64,000 bases of DNA from an uncultured Aquimarina sp. (lineage in GTDB: Bacteria; Bacteroidota; Bacteroidia; Flavobacteriales; Flavobacteriaceae). Shown here in pieces: positions 18,871 to 26,755 of the stretch. The DNA lies in NCBI GenBank assembly GCA_947497175.1, contig CANMFM010000007.1, forward strand, positions 434,001 through 498,000, written 5' to 3'. Below the pieces are notes generated by a model. It was not told the origin of the DNA. It made no database searches and saw only the letters and a program-made list of their open reading frames with translations. Numbering within the stretch: position 1 is the first letter of the stretch; every line of letters starts with the position of its first letter. The position numbers were made by a program, and so were the translations under genes.

Positions 18871-19821
18871 ATGAATAATATTCCAAGTGTAGATTTGGCT
18901 GATTTTTTATCTGATGAGCCATCTCGTAAGCAAAAATTTGTTGATGAAATAGGTAAAGCCTACGAAGAGATAGGGTTTGTAGCATTAAAGAATCATTTCT
19001 TAAGTGATGAACTTGTTAAAAATTTATATAAAGAAGTTAAAGCATTTTTTGCACTTCCTGTGGCTACTAAGGAAAAATATGAAATTGAAGGGTTAGGCGG
19101 GCAACGTGGATACACTTCATTCGGAAAAGAACACGCTAAAGGTAAAAAAGAAGGAGATCTTAAAGAGTTCTGGCATTTTGGACAAGAACCTGATCCCGAT
19201 GCAAATTTAACCGAAGAATATCCTGATAATGTTATTGTTGAAGAACTTGCTGATTTTAATCAAGTAGGTATGGAAACCTACAGAATGCTCGAAAAAACCG
19301 GAATATACGTTCTGAGGGCACTAGCTATTTATATAGGATTAGAAGAACATTATTTTGATCATTGGGCCAGTAATGGAAATAGCATTTTGCGACCTATCCA
19401 TTATCCGCCGATTACCGAAGAACCTAAAGGAGCAGTACGCGCAGGAGCTCATGGCGACATCAACTTAATCACCCTTTTAATGGGTGCGTCTACAGGTGGA
19501 CTACAAGTGCAACGAAAAGATGGTGAATGGATTGATGCCATACCACAAGAAGACGAATTAGTGATTAATGTTGGGGATATGTTAGAACGACATACCAACA
19601 ATAAGTTAAGATCTACAATACATCGAGTTATCAATCCTCCCAAAGAACAGTGGGGTAAACCAAGATATTCTATACCTTTCTTTATGCACCCACGAAGTGA
19701 TATGAAATTAAATTGTCTTGAAGAATGCATCACTGAAGATAATCCAAAACAATATGACGATATTACTGCCGGAGAGTTCTTGCATCAAAGACTTGTAGAA
19801 ATTGGATTGATAAAGAAATAA
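18871..19821 (+). CDS. Isopenicillin N synthase-like 2-oxoglutarate/Fe(II) oxygenase
   Basis: A 316-residue non-haem iron oxygenase. The iron triad is seen as His194-x-Asp196 (AHGDINL) and His251 (STIHRV), and the co-substrate-binding RYS (Arg266, Ser268) follows. The N-terminal DIOX_N domain (IPSVDLADFL) is intact. I chose ATG 18871, giving MNNIPSVDL, because the 33 codons before it are unrelated to the family and come from leader DNA. Physiological substrate unknown; bacterial members hydroxylate or desaturate small molecules. A TATGTTTG sequence at 18785-18792 could be the -7 box, without a good -33 partner. It heads a four-gene operon. Confidence 0.85.
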   Translation: MNNIPSVDLADFLSDEPSRKQKFVDEIGKAYEEIGFVALKNHFLSDELVKNLYKEVKAFFALPVATKEKYEIEGLGGQRGYTSFGKEHAKGKKEGDLKEFWHFGQEPDPDANLTEEYPDNVIVEELADFNQVGMETYRMLEKTGIYVLRALAIYIGLEEHYFDHWASNGNSILRPIHYPPITEEPKGAVRAGAHGDINLITLLMGASTGGLQVQRKDGEWIDAIPQEDELVINVGDMLERHTNNKLRSTIHRVINPPKEQWGKPRYSIPFFMHPRSDMKLNCLEECITEDNPKQYDDITAGEFLHQRLVEIGLIKK

Positions 19822-19830
19822 AGTAGTAGT

Positions 19831-20160
19831 ATGGATTTACAAGACCAGCTAAAAAATCTATTTCCAGATCATATACCAGAAGAGACTTCTTCAGAAAATA
19901 ATATTGAAGAAAACATTTGGATGCAAGATGCTCCTATCATTTGTAAATATGAGAAAAGAAAAGGAAAACCAATTACAATACTAGAAGGATATACAGGAGC
20001 AGATGAAGATTTCAAGAAATTAGCAAAAGAATTAAAAACGCGCTTAAGTGTTGGTGGAAGTTTTAAAAATGACTGTATCATCATTCAAGGAGATTTTCGT
20101 AATCAAATTATGGATATTCTAAAGGAAAAAGGATTTAAGGTGAAACGTGTAGGAGGATAA
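19831..20160 (+). CDS. eIF1/SUI1-like translation factor (YciH type)
   Basis: A 109-residue protein; residues about 35-109 form a SUI1 domain, with GSFKNDCIIIQGDFRNQIMDILKEKGFKVKRVGG at its end. Family members bind the small ribosomal subunit, and E. coli YciH can destabilise non-standard initiation complexes, so a role in initiation fidelity or stress translation is possible. The N-terminal 30 residues are acidic and probably flexible. It starts 9 bases after the oxygenase stop and is followed 14 bases later by the DUF1835 gene. Confidence 0.88.
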   Translation: MDLQDQLKNLFPDHIPEETSSENNIEENIWMQDAPIICKYEKRKGKPITILEGYTGADEDFKKLAKELKTRLSVGGSFKNDCIIIQGDFRNQIMDILKEKGFKVKRVGG

Positions 20161-20174
20161 TAACGAACTATATT

Positions 20175-21113
20175 TTGGGGAAAAACATATTACATATTAC
20201 TAATGGTGACAGCCTTACAGATCGATTAAAAGATCTGAAATTAGTAGAAGGTGAATTTTTAACATGGCGTGAAATGCTATGTGAAGGACCTACTGAGATT
20301 AAAATTGAAACCGAAAGTTCAATACAAAAACGCAAAACGTTTTTAAAAAAATACTATAGGATTACTACTGATGATTATGAAGAAAAATTTATATCGCAAC
20401 TCAAAAAACTAGATACCTTACACAGTTTTAGCGAAGTAATTTTATGGTTCGAGTATGATCTTTTCTGTCAAATAAACATGATCGCTGCCATTAGTTTATT
20501 ACAACGCAAAGGAATTGAAAATACCCCAATTTATCTGGTTTGCAGCGGAAGAATTGAGAATGAAAAAAAACTAATGGGATTATGCGAGTTATCTGATATT
20601 CAATTAAGAAATCACTATGAAAATAAAGTACAACTAACTCTCGATGATTTAGAACTTGCAGAATACATCTGGACATTATATTGTGAATCTAACCCCAAGA
20701 AAATAGTAGGGCAAATCAAAAAACATTCATCTTTTGAGTACTTAGCTATTAGTCTTAGAGCACATTTACAGCGTTTTCCAAATATGCTAACCGGTCTTAA
20801 TGTTTTAGAACATAATATTCTGGAAATGGTTGAAAAATATCAGATTAAAAATATGAAACAACTGATGGGATATGCCTTAGAATATCAAGGATATTATGGA
20901 TATGGAGATATGCAAATGAAACGTGTTCTTGCCAGACTTTTTCAATTTTTAAACCAAACCAAAGATCGCCTTCAGTTGTCTGAACGAGGAAAACTTGCCT
21001 TACAACACAAAAAGAATTTTTACAATACTCAAAAATTAGATTGGCATTATGGAGGTGTCAAGAAATATGACTATTTGTATAATGATGAAACACACACTTT
21101 ATTAAAATTATAA
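20175..21113 (+). CDS. DUF1835 domain-containing protein
   Basis: A 312-residue soluble protein beginning with the DUF1835 hallmark ILHITNGDSLTDRL, followed by EGEFLTWREMLCEGP and VILWFEYDLFCQIN. The function of the family is unknown. The only start that preserves the conserved N-terminus is TTG at 20175; no ATG lies close by, so this is a non-standard start. The C-terminal part (about 130-312) is helical and contains no motif I recognise. It ends 1 base before the nucleoside phosphorylase gene, so the two are very likely co-translated. Confidence 0.85.
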   Translation: MGKNILHITNGDSLTDRLKDLKLVEGEFLTWREMLCEGPTEIKIETESSIQKRKTFLKKYYRITTDDYEEKFISQLKKLDTLHSFSEVILWFEYDLFCQINMIAAISLLQRKGIENTPIYLVCSGRIENEKKLMGLCELSDIQLRNHYENKVQLTLDDLELAEYIWTLYCESNPKKIVGQIKKHSSFEYLAISLRAHLQRFPNMLTGLNVLEHNILEMVEKYQIKNMKQLMGYALEYQGYYGYGDMQMKRVLARLFQFLNQTKDRLQLSERGKLALQHKKNFYNTQKLDWHYGGVKKYDYLYNDETHTLLKL

Positions 21114-21114
21114 T

Positions 21115-21993
21115 ATGGCCATAGCCAAATCAGAACTTATTCTTAATGAAGATGGTAGTATTTATCATCTCAATCTTAAACCAGAACACCTAGCACAAAC
21201 CATTATTACTGTAGGAGATCCTGAACGCGTTGAACAGGTAACTCAATATTTTGATCAAATTGAATGTACAATAAAGAAACGCGAATTTCATACACAAACC
21301 GGTTCATATAAAGGTCAGAGGATAACGGTAATTTCGACCGGTATTGGCACAGATAATATTGATATTGTATTTAACGAATTAGACGCTCTGGTAAATATTG
21401 ATTTAAAGACCAGAGAAGTAAAAGAAAAACATACCGCGTTACAAATTATTAGAATAGGAACTTCGGGCGCAATACAACCAGATATTCCTATTGATAGTTT
21501 TGTAGTTTCAGAAATGGCTATTGGTTTTGATAGCCTACTTCACTTTTATGATAGTAAACACATACAGCTTCAACAATTATCAGACGCCTTAATAAAACAT
21601 TTAGATTGGGATGCGAATAAATCTACTCCATATGTTGTAAAAAGCGACCTAAACTTAGCCAGACATATGCAAAGTGAGATTACTCATAAAGGTCTTACGG
21701 TAACTAATGTTGGTTTTTATGGACCGCAAGGAAGGGTATTAAGATTATCTTTACACGATAAAAATATGAATACAAAAATGGCCTCTTTTGCCTTTAAAAA
21801 TTATAGGATTACAAATCTTGAGATGGAGACCGCAGGTATTTATGGGATGGCGAAACTTTTAGGGCATAACGCAATATCTATGAATGCCATTTTAGCAAAT
21901 AGAGCAACTGGAGAGTTTAGCCAGAATCCTAAAGAAATTGTAGATCGTCTAATACAATATACTTTAGATAAAATTAGCACCTTTAATCACTAA
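21115..21993 (+). CDS. Nucleoside phosphorylase (uridine phosphorylase-like)
   Basis: A 292-residue protein of the PNP/UDP phosphorylase family. The phosphate-binding region IITVGDPERV, the central IRIGTSGAIQ and the nucleoside-binding NLEMETAGIYGMA are all present. It would split a nucleoside with phosphate into free base and (deoxy)ribose-1-phosphate for salvage. The order GDPERV...EMETAG favours uridine or a broad-specificity pyrimidine nucleoside, but purine use is not excluded. Last gene of the operon; a weak hairpin (GGATG/CATCC at 22012-22032) follows. Confidence 0.88.
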   Translation: MAIAKSELILNEDGSIYHLNLKPEHLAQTIITVGDPERVEQVTQYFDQIECTIKKREFHTQTGSYKGQRITVISTGIGTDNIDIVFNELDALVNIDLKTREVKEKHTALQIIRIGTSGAIQPDIPIDSFVVSEMAIGFDSLLHFYDSKHIQLQQLSDALIKHLDWDANKSTPYVVKSDLNLARHMQSEITHKGLTVTNVGFYGPQGRVLRLSLHDKNMNTKMASFAFKNYRITNLEMETAGIYGMAKLLGHNAISMNAILANRATGEFSQNPKEIVDRLIQYTLDKISTFNH

Positions 21994-22083
21994 TATTTTG
22001 GAATAAAAAAAGGATGAAAAATATATCCATCCAATGACACTAATATAATAGAAAAATTTCTTTTCAAATTTTTGATAGAGATA

Positions 22084-22230
22084 TTATCCGAATAATATCT
22101 TTAAACTTATCAATAAATTTGTACATAATAACACCGCAATAAAAACAACAATTCCATTTTCTAAACGATCATTTTTTATTTTTGCAACTTTAACCTGAGC
22201 GTTTTTAGTGTTCAAAAAATTCTTTTTCAT
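22084..22230 (-). CDS. Small single-span membrane protein, 48 residues
   Basis: A short reading frame on the minus strand, ATG at 22230 and TAA at 22084. The product has a basic N-terminal half (MKKNFLNTKNAQVKVAKIK) and one hydrophobic stretch (GIVVFIAVLLCTNLLISL, residues 26-43), consistent with a one-pass membrane protein with the N-terminus inside. A TACATTTG box lies 35 bases upstream. No family recognised. It stands alone between a + strand operon and the substrate-binding protein gene. Confidence 0.5.
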   Translation of the reverse strand: MKKNFLNTKNAQVKVAKIKNDRLENGIVVFIAVLLCTNLLISLKILFG

Positions 22231-22264
22231 AGCAATATTGTTTTATTTTGGGTTATTACTTTAT

Positions 22265-22272
22265 CAAATGTA
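22265..22272 (-). promoter_or_regulatory. Candidate -7 box for the 48-residue protein
   Basis: On the minus strand the bases read TACATTTG, a perfect match to the Bacteroidota -7 pattern TAnnTTTG. A TTTG that could be the -33 element lies at 22296-22299, with a 23-base gap, longer than the usual 19-20. The start codon is 35 bases downstream. Confidence 0.4.
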
Positions 22273-22379
22273 TCTTCTTTAGAAGAATTATATTGCAAAT
22301 ATATGGAAAATAAATCTAATTTATCGTTAAAAAACAAAAATAATCGACAAAATACACAAATTATTAACATTTCGCATCT

Positions 22380-23231
22380 ATGAGTACAATTAAAATAGGT
22401 GGTGTACCAGAACATTTTAATTTACCATGGCATCTTACTATCGAAGATGAAAGCTATCTCAGAAGAGGAATCAAGCTAGACTGGATAAATTATCCTGGAG
22501 GAACAGGCGCTATGTGTGAGGCCTTACGAAATGGCTCCATAGATATAGCTGTTATACTGACGGAAGGTATTATTAAAGATATTATAGCAGGCAATCCAAG
22601 TAAAATTATTCAAACCTACATTCAAACTCCTTTAATCTGGGGGATTCATGTAGGGGCAAATTCAAGCTTTTCTTTGCTTAAAGAATTAGAAAACACCGTA
22701 GCGGCTATAAGTCGATATGGATCCGGATCACATCTAATGGCATATATTAATGCCAAAAATCAAGGATGGGATACTGCCTCACTAAAATTTGATGTGATAA
22801 AAAACCTTGATGGTGCTATTGCAGCATTAACAAATGGAAAAGCTGATTATTTTATGTGGGAACACTTTACTACAAAACCTCTGGTTGATAATGGTACTTT
22901 TAGACATATTGCAGATTGCCCTACCCCATGGCCCTGCTTTGTTATAGCTGTAAGAAACGAAATATTAGAGACTAAGAGAGAAGAAGTGCGCGCCATTATG
23001 AATATTATCAACGCCACCACTTCTGATTTTAAACAAATACCAAGTATAGACAAAACTTTAGCACATAGATATGATCAAAAACTCGAAGATATTCGAGAGT
23101 GGTTAGCTCAAACAGAGTGGAGTCAATCTCTTATAGAAAATGATGTACTCATCAACGTTCAAAATCAATTACGTCAATTGGATATTATTGCTGATACGCT
23201 TCCTCCAGAAAATCTGATATTCGAATTATAA
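22380..23231 (+). CDS. Substrate-binding domain protein without signal peptide (NMT1/SsuA-like)
   Basis: A 283-residue protein with the periplasmic-binding-protein type II fold of the NMT1/SsuA group: IKIGGVPEHFNLPWHL, the substrate-binding turn LDWINYPGGTGAMCEALRNGSIDIAVIL, and AALTNGKADYFMWEHFTTKPL. Two oddities: it has no signal peptide or lipoprotein box, and no ABC permease or ATPase gene is near. It may therefore act in the cytoplasm as a ligand sensor or as an enzyme of the THI5/MqnA-like type. The start at ATG 22380 gives the standard beginning of the domain. Confidence 0.72.
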   Translation: MSTIKIGGVPEHFNLPWHLTIEDESYLRRGIKLDWINYPGGTGAMCEALRNGSIDIAVILTEGIIKDIIAGNPSKIIQTYIQTPLIWGIHVGANSSFSLLKELENTVAAISRYGSGSHLMAYINAKNQGWDTASLKFDVIKNLDGAIAALTNGKADYFMWEHFTTKPLVDNGTFRHIADCPTPWPCFVIAVRNEILETKREEVRAIMNIINATTSDFKQIPSIDKTLAHRYDQKLEDIREWLAQTEWSQSLIENDVLINVQNQLRQLDIIADTLPPENLIFEL

Positions 23232-23537
23232 CTAGTTTTACAGTCGAGTCAAAAGTGAAATTCTAACAGTTTAGGGGTAGGGTATTCGAAAACTTATTCG
23301 TTATTTATTAAAGATTATGCATTAAATTAATATGAACTAAATACTATTGTTTGCTATTTTGATAATTTTATAACAAATGTTTAATTATTAAACATCTAAT
23401 AAACAAGAAGATACATAATTAAAAAAAAATTGTACATTTGCACCACCCTACCCCGCAAAGTAATTAATTATTATCACACAAGCAACCATTTTAATTTAAG
23501 TGCATCTAATAATTAACTAACGAATAACAAATCTATT
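23232..23537 (+). other. Gene-free A+T-rich stretch with promoter elements
   Basis: These 306 bases hold no convincing gene. The only GC-rich parts are two inverted 10-mers, GGGGTAGGGT at 23274-23283 and ACCCTACCCC at 23445-23454, 161 bases apart. The second lies just after the -7 box for the 57-residue protein, so it would sit near the 5' end of that transcript. Confidence 0.5.
23433..23440 (+). promoter_or_regulatory. Candidate -7 box (TACATTTG)
   Basis: TACATTTG followed by CACC is a good flavobacterial -7 element; no TTTG was found 19-20 bases before it. It would start a transcript with a leader of about 90 bases for the 57-residue protein gene at 23538. Confidence 0.45.
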
Positions 23538-23711
23538 ATGTTAACATTTATCCTTATATTGGCAGGTCTTGTTGCCTTCAATTTTATCCTACTAAAATTT
23601 AGCATGCAATCTGTAAATACAGATAAGAAGAAATCTAGCACCAATAAAGTTAGAATCAATCCTGTATCAGACAAAAAATCAAAAACAGAAGAAATTCCGA
23701 ACGCGGCATAG
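23538..23711 (+). CDS. Small membrane-anchored protein, 57 residues
   Basis: ATG at 23538 to TAG at 23711. Residues 3-20 are strongly hydrophobic (TFILILAGLVAFNFILLK) and the rest is a highly basic, flexible tail rich in Lys, Ser and Asn. It looks like an N-terminally anchored protein with a soluble tail. A -7 box lies about 100 bases upstream. It ends only 2 bases from the stop of the convergent ung gene. Short proteins of this kind are common and uncharacterised in flavobacteria; function unknown. Confidence 0.6.
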   Translation: MLTFILILAGLVAFNFILLKFSMQSVNTDKKKSSTNKVRINPVSDKKSKTEEIPNAA

Positions 23712-23713
23712 TC

Positions 23714-24379
23714 TTACCAATTTATTTTAGATTGCTGTTTTTCTTCGAGGTATGCATTCGCTTTACTGAAGTGCTTATTTCCAAACCAATAGCCTCTATT
23801 AGCACTCAATGGTGAGGGATGACCACTAGTTAAAACACAGTGTTTGGTTCGATCTATTTTTGCTCCTTTTTTTTTGGCAAAACCTCCCCATAACAAAAAC
23901 ACCACATTTTCTTTTTTATCAGAAATAGCTTTGATCACTGCATCGGTAAATTTTTCCCATCCTTTATTTTGATGTGATCCCGCTTGATGAGCTCTTACGG
24001 TTAGGGTGGCATTTAGCAACAAAACCCCTTGTTTTGCCCAACGTTTCAAATTTCCATTTGATGGAAAATTAATTGCCAGATCGTCTTCAATTTCCTTGAA
24101 AATATTTATCAAAGAAGGCGGCATAGGCACACCATCATTAACAGAAAAACATAAACCATTTGCTTGCCCAACACCATGATATGGGTCTTGGCCTATAATT
24201 ACAACTTTAACATCATCAAAACTGCAAAAATCAAATGCCGAAAAAATCTCTGAGCCTTTAGGGTAACAAGTAGTATTTGTGTATTCTTCTTTTACAAAAT
24301 TAACCAAATCAGAAAAATAGGGTTTACTAAATTCGTCATTAAGTTGAGCTTTCCAGCTGGATTCAATATTTACATTCAT
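23714..24379 (-). CDS. ung: Uracil-DNA glycosylase
   Basis: A 221-residue family 1 uracil-DNA glycosylase. The catalytic loop GQDPYHG (Asp65) and the second motif LTSGHPSPLSANRG, carrying the catalytic His, are complete; VVFLLWGGFAKKKG lies between. It removes uracil from DNA to begin base-excision repair. Length is normal. Monocistronic and divergent from mutS2, with 88 bases between the starts. Confidence 0.97.
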   Translation of the reverse strand: MNVNIESSWKAQLNDEFSKPYFSDLVNFVKEEYTNTTCYPKGSEIFSAFDFCSFDDVKVVIIGQDPYHGVGQANGLCFSVNDGVPMPPSLINIFKEIEDDLAINFPSNGNLKRWAKQGVLLLNATLTVRAHQAGSHQNKGWEKFTDAVIKAISDKKENVVFLLWGGFAKKKGAKIDRTKHCVLTSGHPSPLSANRGYWFGNKHFSKANAYLEEKQQSKINW

Positions 24380-24467
24380 ATTGGTAATAAAAAATTACAG
24401 TAATTATGTACTTTTGCTTCGTTCAAAATTTGATGGAATATAACCCAAAAATAGGGTAAAAAAAAGT

Positions 24468-26642
24468 ATGATTCGTATTTCTAAAAAAACATTAGATGAT
24501 CTTGAGTTTGATGCAGTCCTGGCTCATATTGCAGAACTATGCAATACCGATTATGGTAAATCAAAAGCAGTACAGATTACTCCTTTTGAAACTAAAGAAG
24601 AACTCAACATAGCGCTACAAGAAGTTTTTGAATATAAATCTTCTCGATTAAACGATGCCAAAATCCCTAATCATGGTTTTGAAAACATAAATAAAGAGAT
24701 ACAACTATTACATATAGAAAACACTTTTTTAGAAGCTACTAATTTTAAAAAAATAGTGGCCATAAGTAGTACTTGTAATGACTTATTAGCATTTTTTAAG
24801 ACCAACAAAGAGCTATATCCAATCCTATATCAGAGTTCGACTGAAGTGTATTTCACTAAAGAAATTATTACTCAAGTTGAAGCAGTGATCGATAAATTTG
24901 GTGAAGTCAAAGATAACGCATCTGCCACACTACAAGGATTAAGAAGAGAAATCAATAGTGTTCAAGGAAAACTAAACGGAAGTTTCGGAAAAGATCTTTC
25001 GAGATACAATAGCCTTGGTTATCTTGACGAGATTAAAGAAAGTGTTGTCGATAACCGCAGAGTTTTGGCAGTGACCGCTATGTATCGTCGCAAAGTTAAA
25101 GGCGCTATAATGGGGAGTTCAAAAACTGGAAGTATTGTTTATATAGAACCCGAAGCAACACTTCAGTACAGCAGAGAATTAACGAATTTAAAATATGAAG
25201 AACGTGAAGAAATCGTAAAAATACTGAAAGAACTTACGAATAAATTACGTCCTTTTATAGCACTTTTACAACAGTATCAAGAATATTTGAGTGATATTGA
25301 CGTGGTTTCTGCAAAATCAAAATATGCTTATAAATTAAATGCCGTTTTACCAAAAATTTCAGCCAATAGAGAGCTAACTCTTAAAGATGCATACCATCCA
25401 TTATTATACTTAACCAATACGTCAAAAGGAGAAAAAACATATCCCCAAACCATATCACTCGATAAAAGCAATAGAATTATAGTGATTTCGGGTCCAAATG
25501 CGGGAGGTAAAAGTATAACCCTCAAAACCATTGGTCTTTTACAAATCATGCTACAGAGTGGAATGTTGATTCCTGTTCATGAATATAGTCGAATGTGTTT
25601 ATTCGATACAATTCTAACTGATATTGGCGATAACCAGTCCATTGAAAATCATTTGAGCACCTATAGTTATCGTTTAAAAAACATGAATTATTTCTTACGT
25701 AAATGTAACGATAAAACCTTATTTCTTATTGATGAGTTTGGTACAGGTAGTGATCCAGAACTGGGTGGCGCATTGGCAGAAGCGTTTCTTGAGGTATTCT
25801 ATGAACGTGAATCTTATGGAATTATAACTACACATTATGCAAATCTGAAAATGTTAGCTAATGAGTTACCCAATATGACCAATGCCAACATGCTTTTTGA
25901 TGCCAGAACGTTAGAACCCCTGTTTAAACTACACCTTGGCGAAGCAGGAAGTTCCTTTACTTTTGAAGTAGCGCAGAAAAATGGCATCCCATACAGTTTA
26001 ATCAATAAAGCAAAGAAAAAAGTTGAGCGTGGAAAAATTCGTTTTGATAAAAGTATCGCCAACCTTCAAAAAGAGCGATCAAAATTACAAAGGACGACAT
26101 CATCTTTAAAAACCAAGGAGCAACAAACAGAAGAAGAAAAAGAACGCCTTGAAAAAACAAATGATCGCATTCAACGCAAATTGGAAAGCTATCAAGAATT
26201 ATATGACAGTAACCAGAGAATGATCTATTTAGGACAAAAAATAGATGACCTAAGTGAGAAATATTTCAACAACAAAAAGAAACGGGAATTGATTGATGAG
26301 TTTATGAAAATTGTACAAATAGAAAATTCTAAACGCAAAAAACAGTCAGCAAAACAAAGAAAAGTCGAAAAATCCAAAGAACAAAGAGTGATTAAAGAAG
26401 TTGAAAAAAAGGTTGAAGTAATTCGAGAAAAGAAAAAAGAAGAAAAAAAGAAAGAAGAAAAAATAATTCAGGAAAAACCTAAAGTCACATTAAAAATAGG
26501 TGATAAGGTAAGAATGATAGATGGTAAATCTACGGGAACTATTGACACTATCGAAAAAGGAAAAGCGGTTGTAAACTATGGAATTTTTACAACAAATGTT
26601 GCACTGGATCAACTAGAGTTTGTAGAGCGCAAGAAGAAGTAA
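24468..26642 (+). CDS. mutS2: MutS2 family protein lacking the Smr domain
   Basis: A 724-residue MutS2-type ATPase. The N-terminal MutS core with clamp helices is followed by Walker A SGPNAGGKS at about residue 342 and Walker B LFLIDEFGTGSDPELGGA. Then comes a long charged coiled coil (about 510-670, very rich in Lys and Glu) and a final KOW-like segment (KIGDKVRMIDGKSTGTID). It stops there: the C-terminal Smr nuclease domain of B. subtilis-type MutS2 is absent. Such proteins act on recombination intermediates or on collided ribosomes; without Smr the nuclease step must be missing or supplied by another protein. Confidence 0.92.
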   Translation: MIRISKKTLDDLEFDAVLAHIAELCNTDYGKSKAVQITPFETKEELNIALQEVFEYKSSRLNDAKIPNHGFENINKEIQLLHIENTFLEATNFKKIVAISSTCNDLLAFFKTNKELYPILYQSSTEVYFTKEIITQVEAVIDKFGEVKDNASATLQGLRREINSVQGKLNGSFGKDLSRYNSLGYLDEIKESVVDNRRVLAVTAMYRRKVKGAIMGSSKTGSIVYIEPEATLQYSRELTNLKYEEREEIVKILKELTNKLRPFIALLQQYQEYLSDIDVVSAKSKYAYKLNAVLPKISANRELTLKDAYHPLLYLTNTSKGEKTYPQTISLDKSNRIIVISGPNAGGKSITLKTIGLLQIMLQSGMLIPVHEYSRMCLFDTILTDIGDNQSIENHLSTYSYRLKNMNYFLRKCNDKTLFLIDEFGTGSDPELGGALAEAFLEVFYERESYGIITTHYANLKMLANELPNMTNANMLFDARTLEPLFKLHLGEAGSSFTFEVAQKNGIPYSLINKAKKKVERGKIRFDKSIANLQKERSKLQRTTSSLKTKEQQTEEEKERLEKTNDRIQRKLESYQELYDSNQRMIYLGQKIDDLSEKYFNNKKKRELIDEFMKIVQIENSKRKKQSAKQRKVEKSKEQRVIKEVEKKVEVIREKKKEEKKKEEKIIQEKPKVTLKIGDKVRMIDGKSTGTIDTIEKGKAVVNYGIFTTNVALDQLEFVERKKK

Positions 26643-26755
26643 ACACCTTAATAAAACATGATCTAATCTGCCTGTTAAAGTATCCTTAAACCACATTTCT
26701 GAGAATTTTATCTTTATATATTTGGTGCATTACTATTAAAATTGCAGCCATAACT

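Noticed and set aside
22012..22032. GGATG / CATCC hairpin after the nucleoside phosphorylase gene
   Set aside because: A 5-bp stem without a T-run is too weak to call a terminator.
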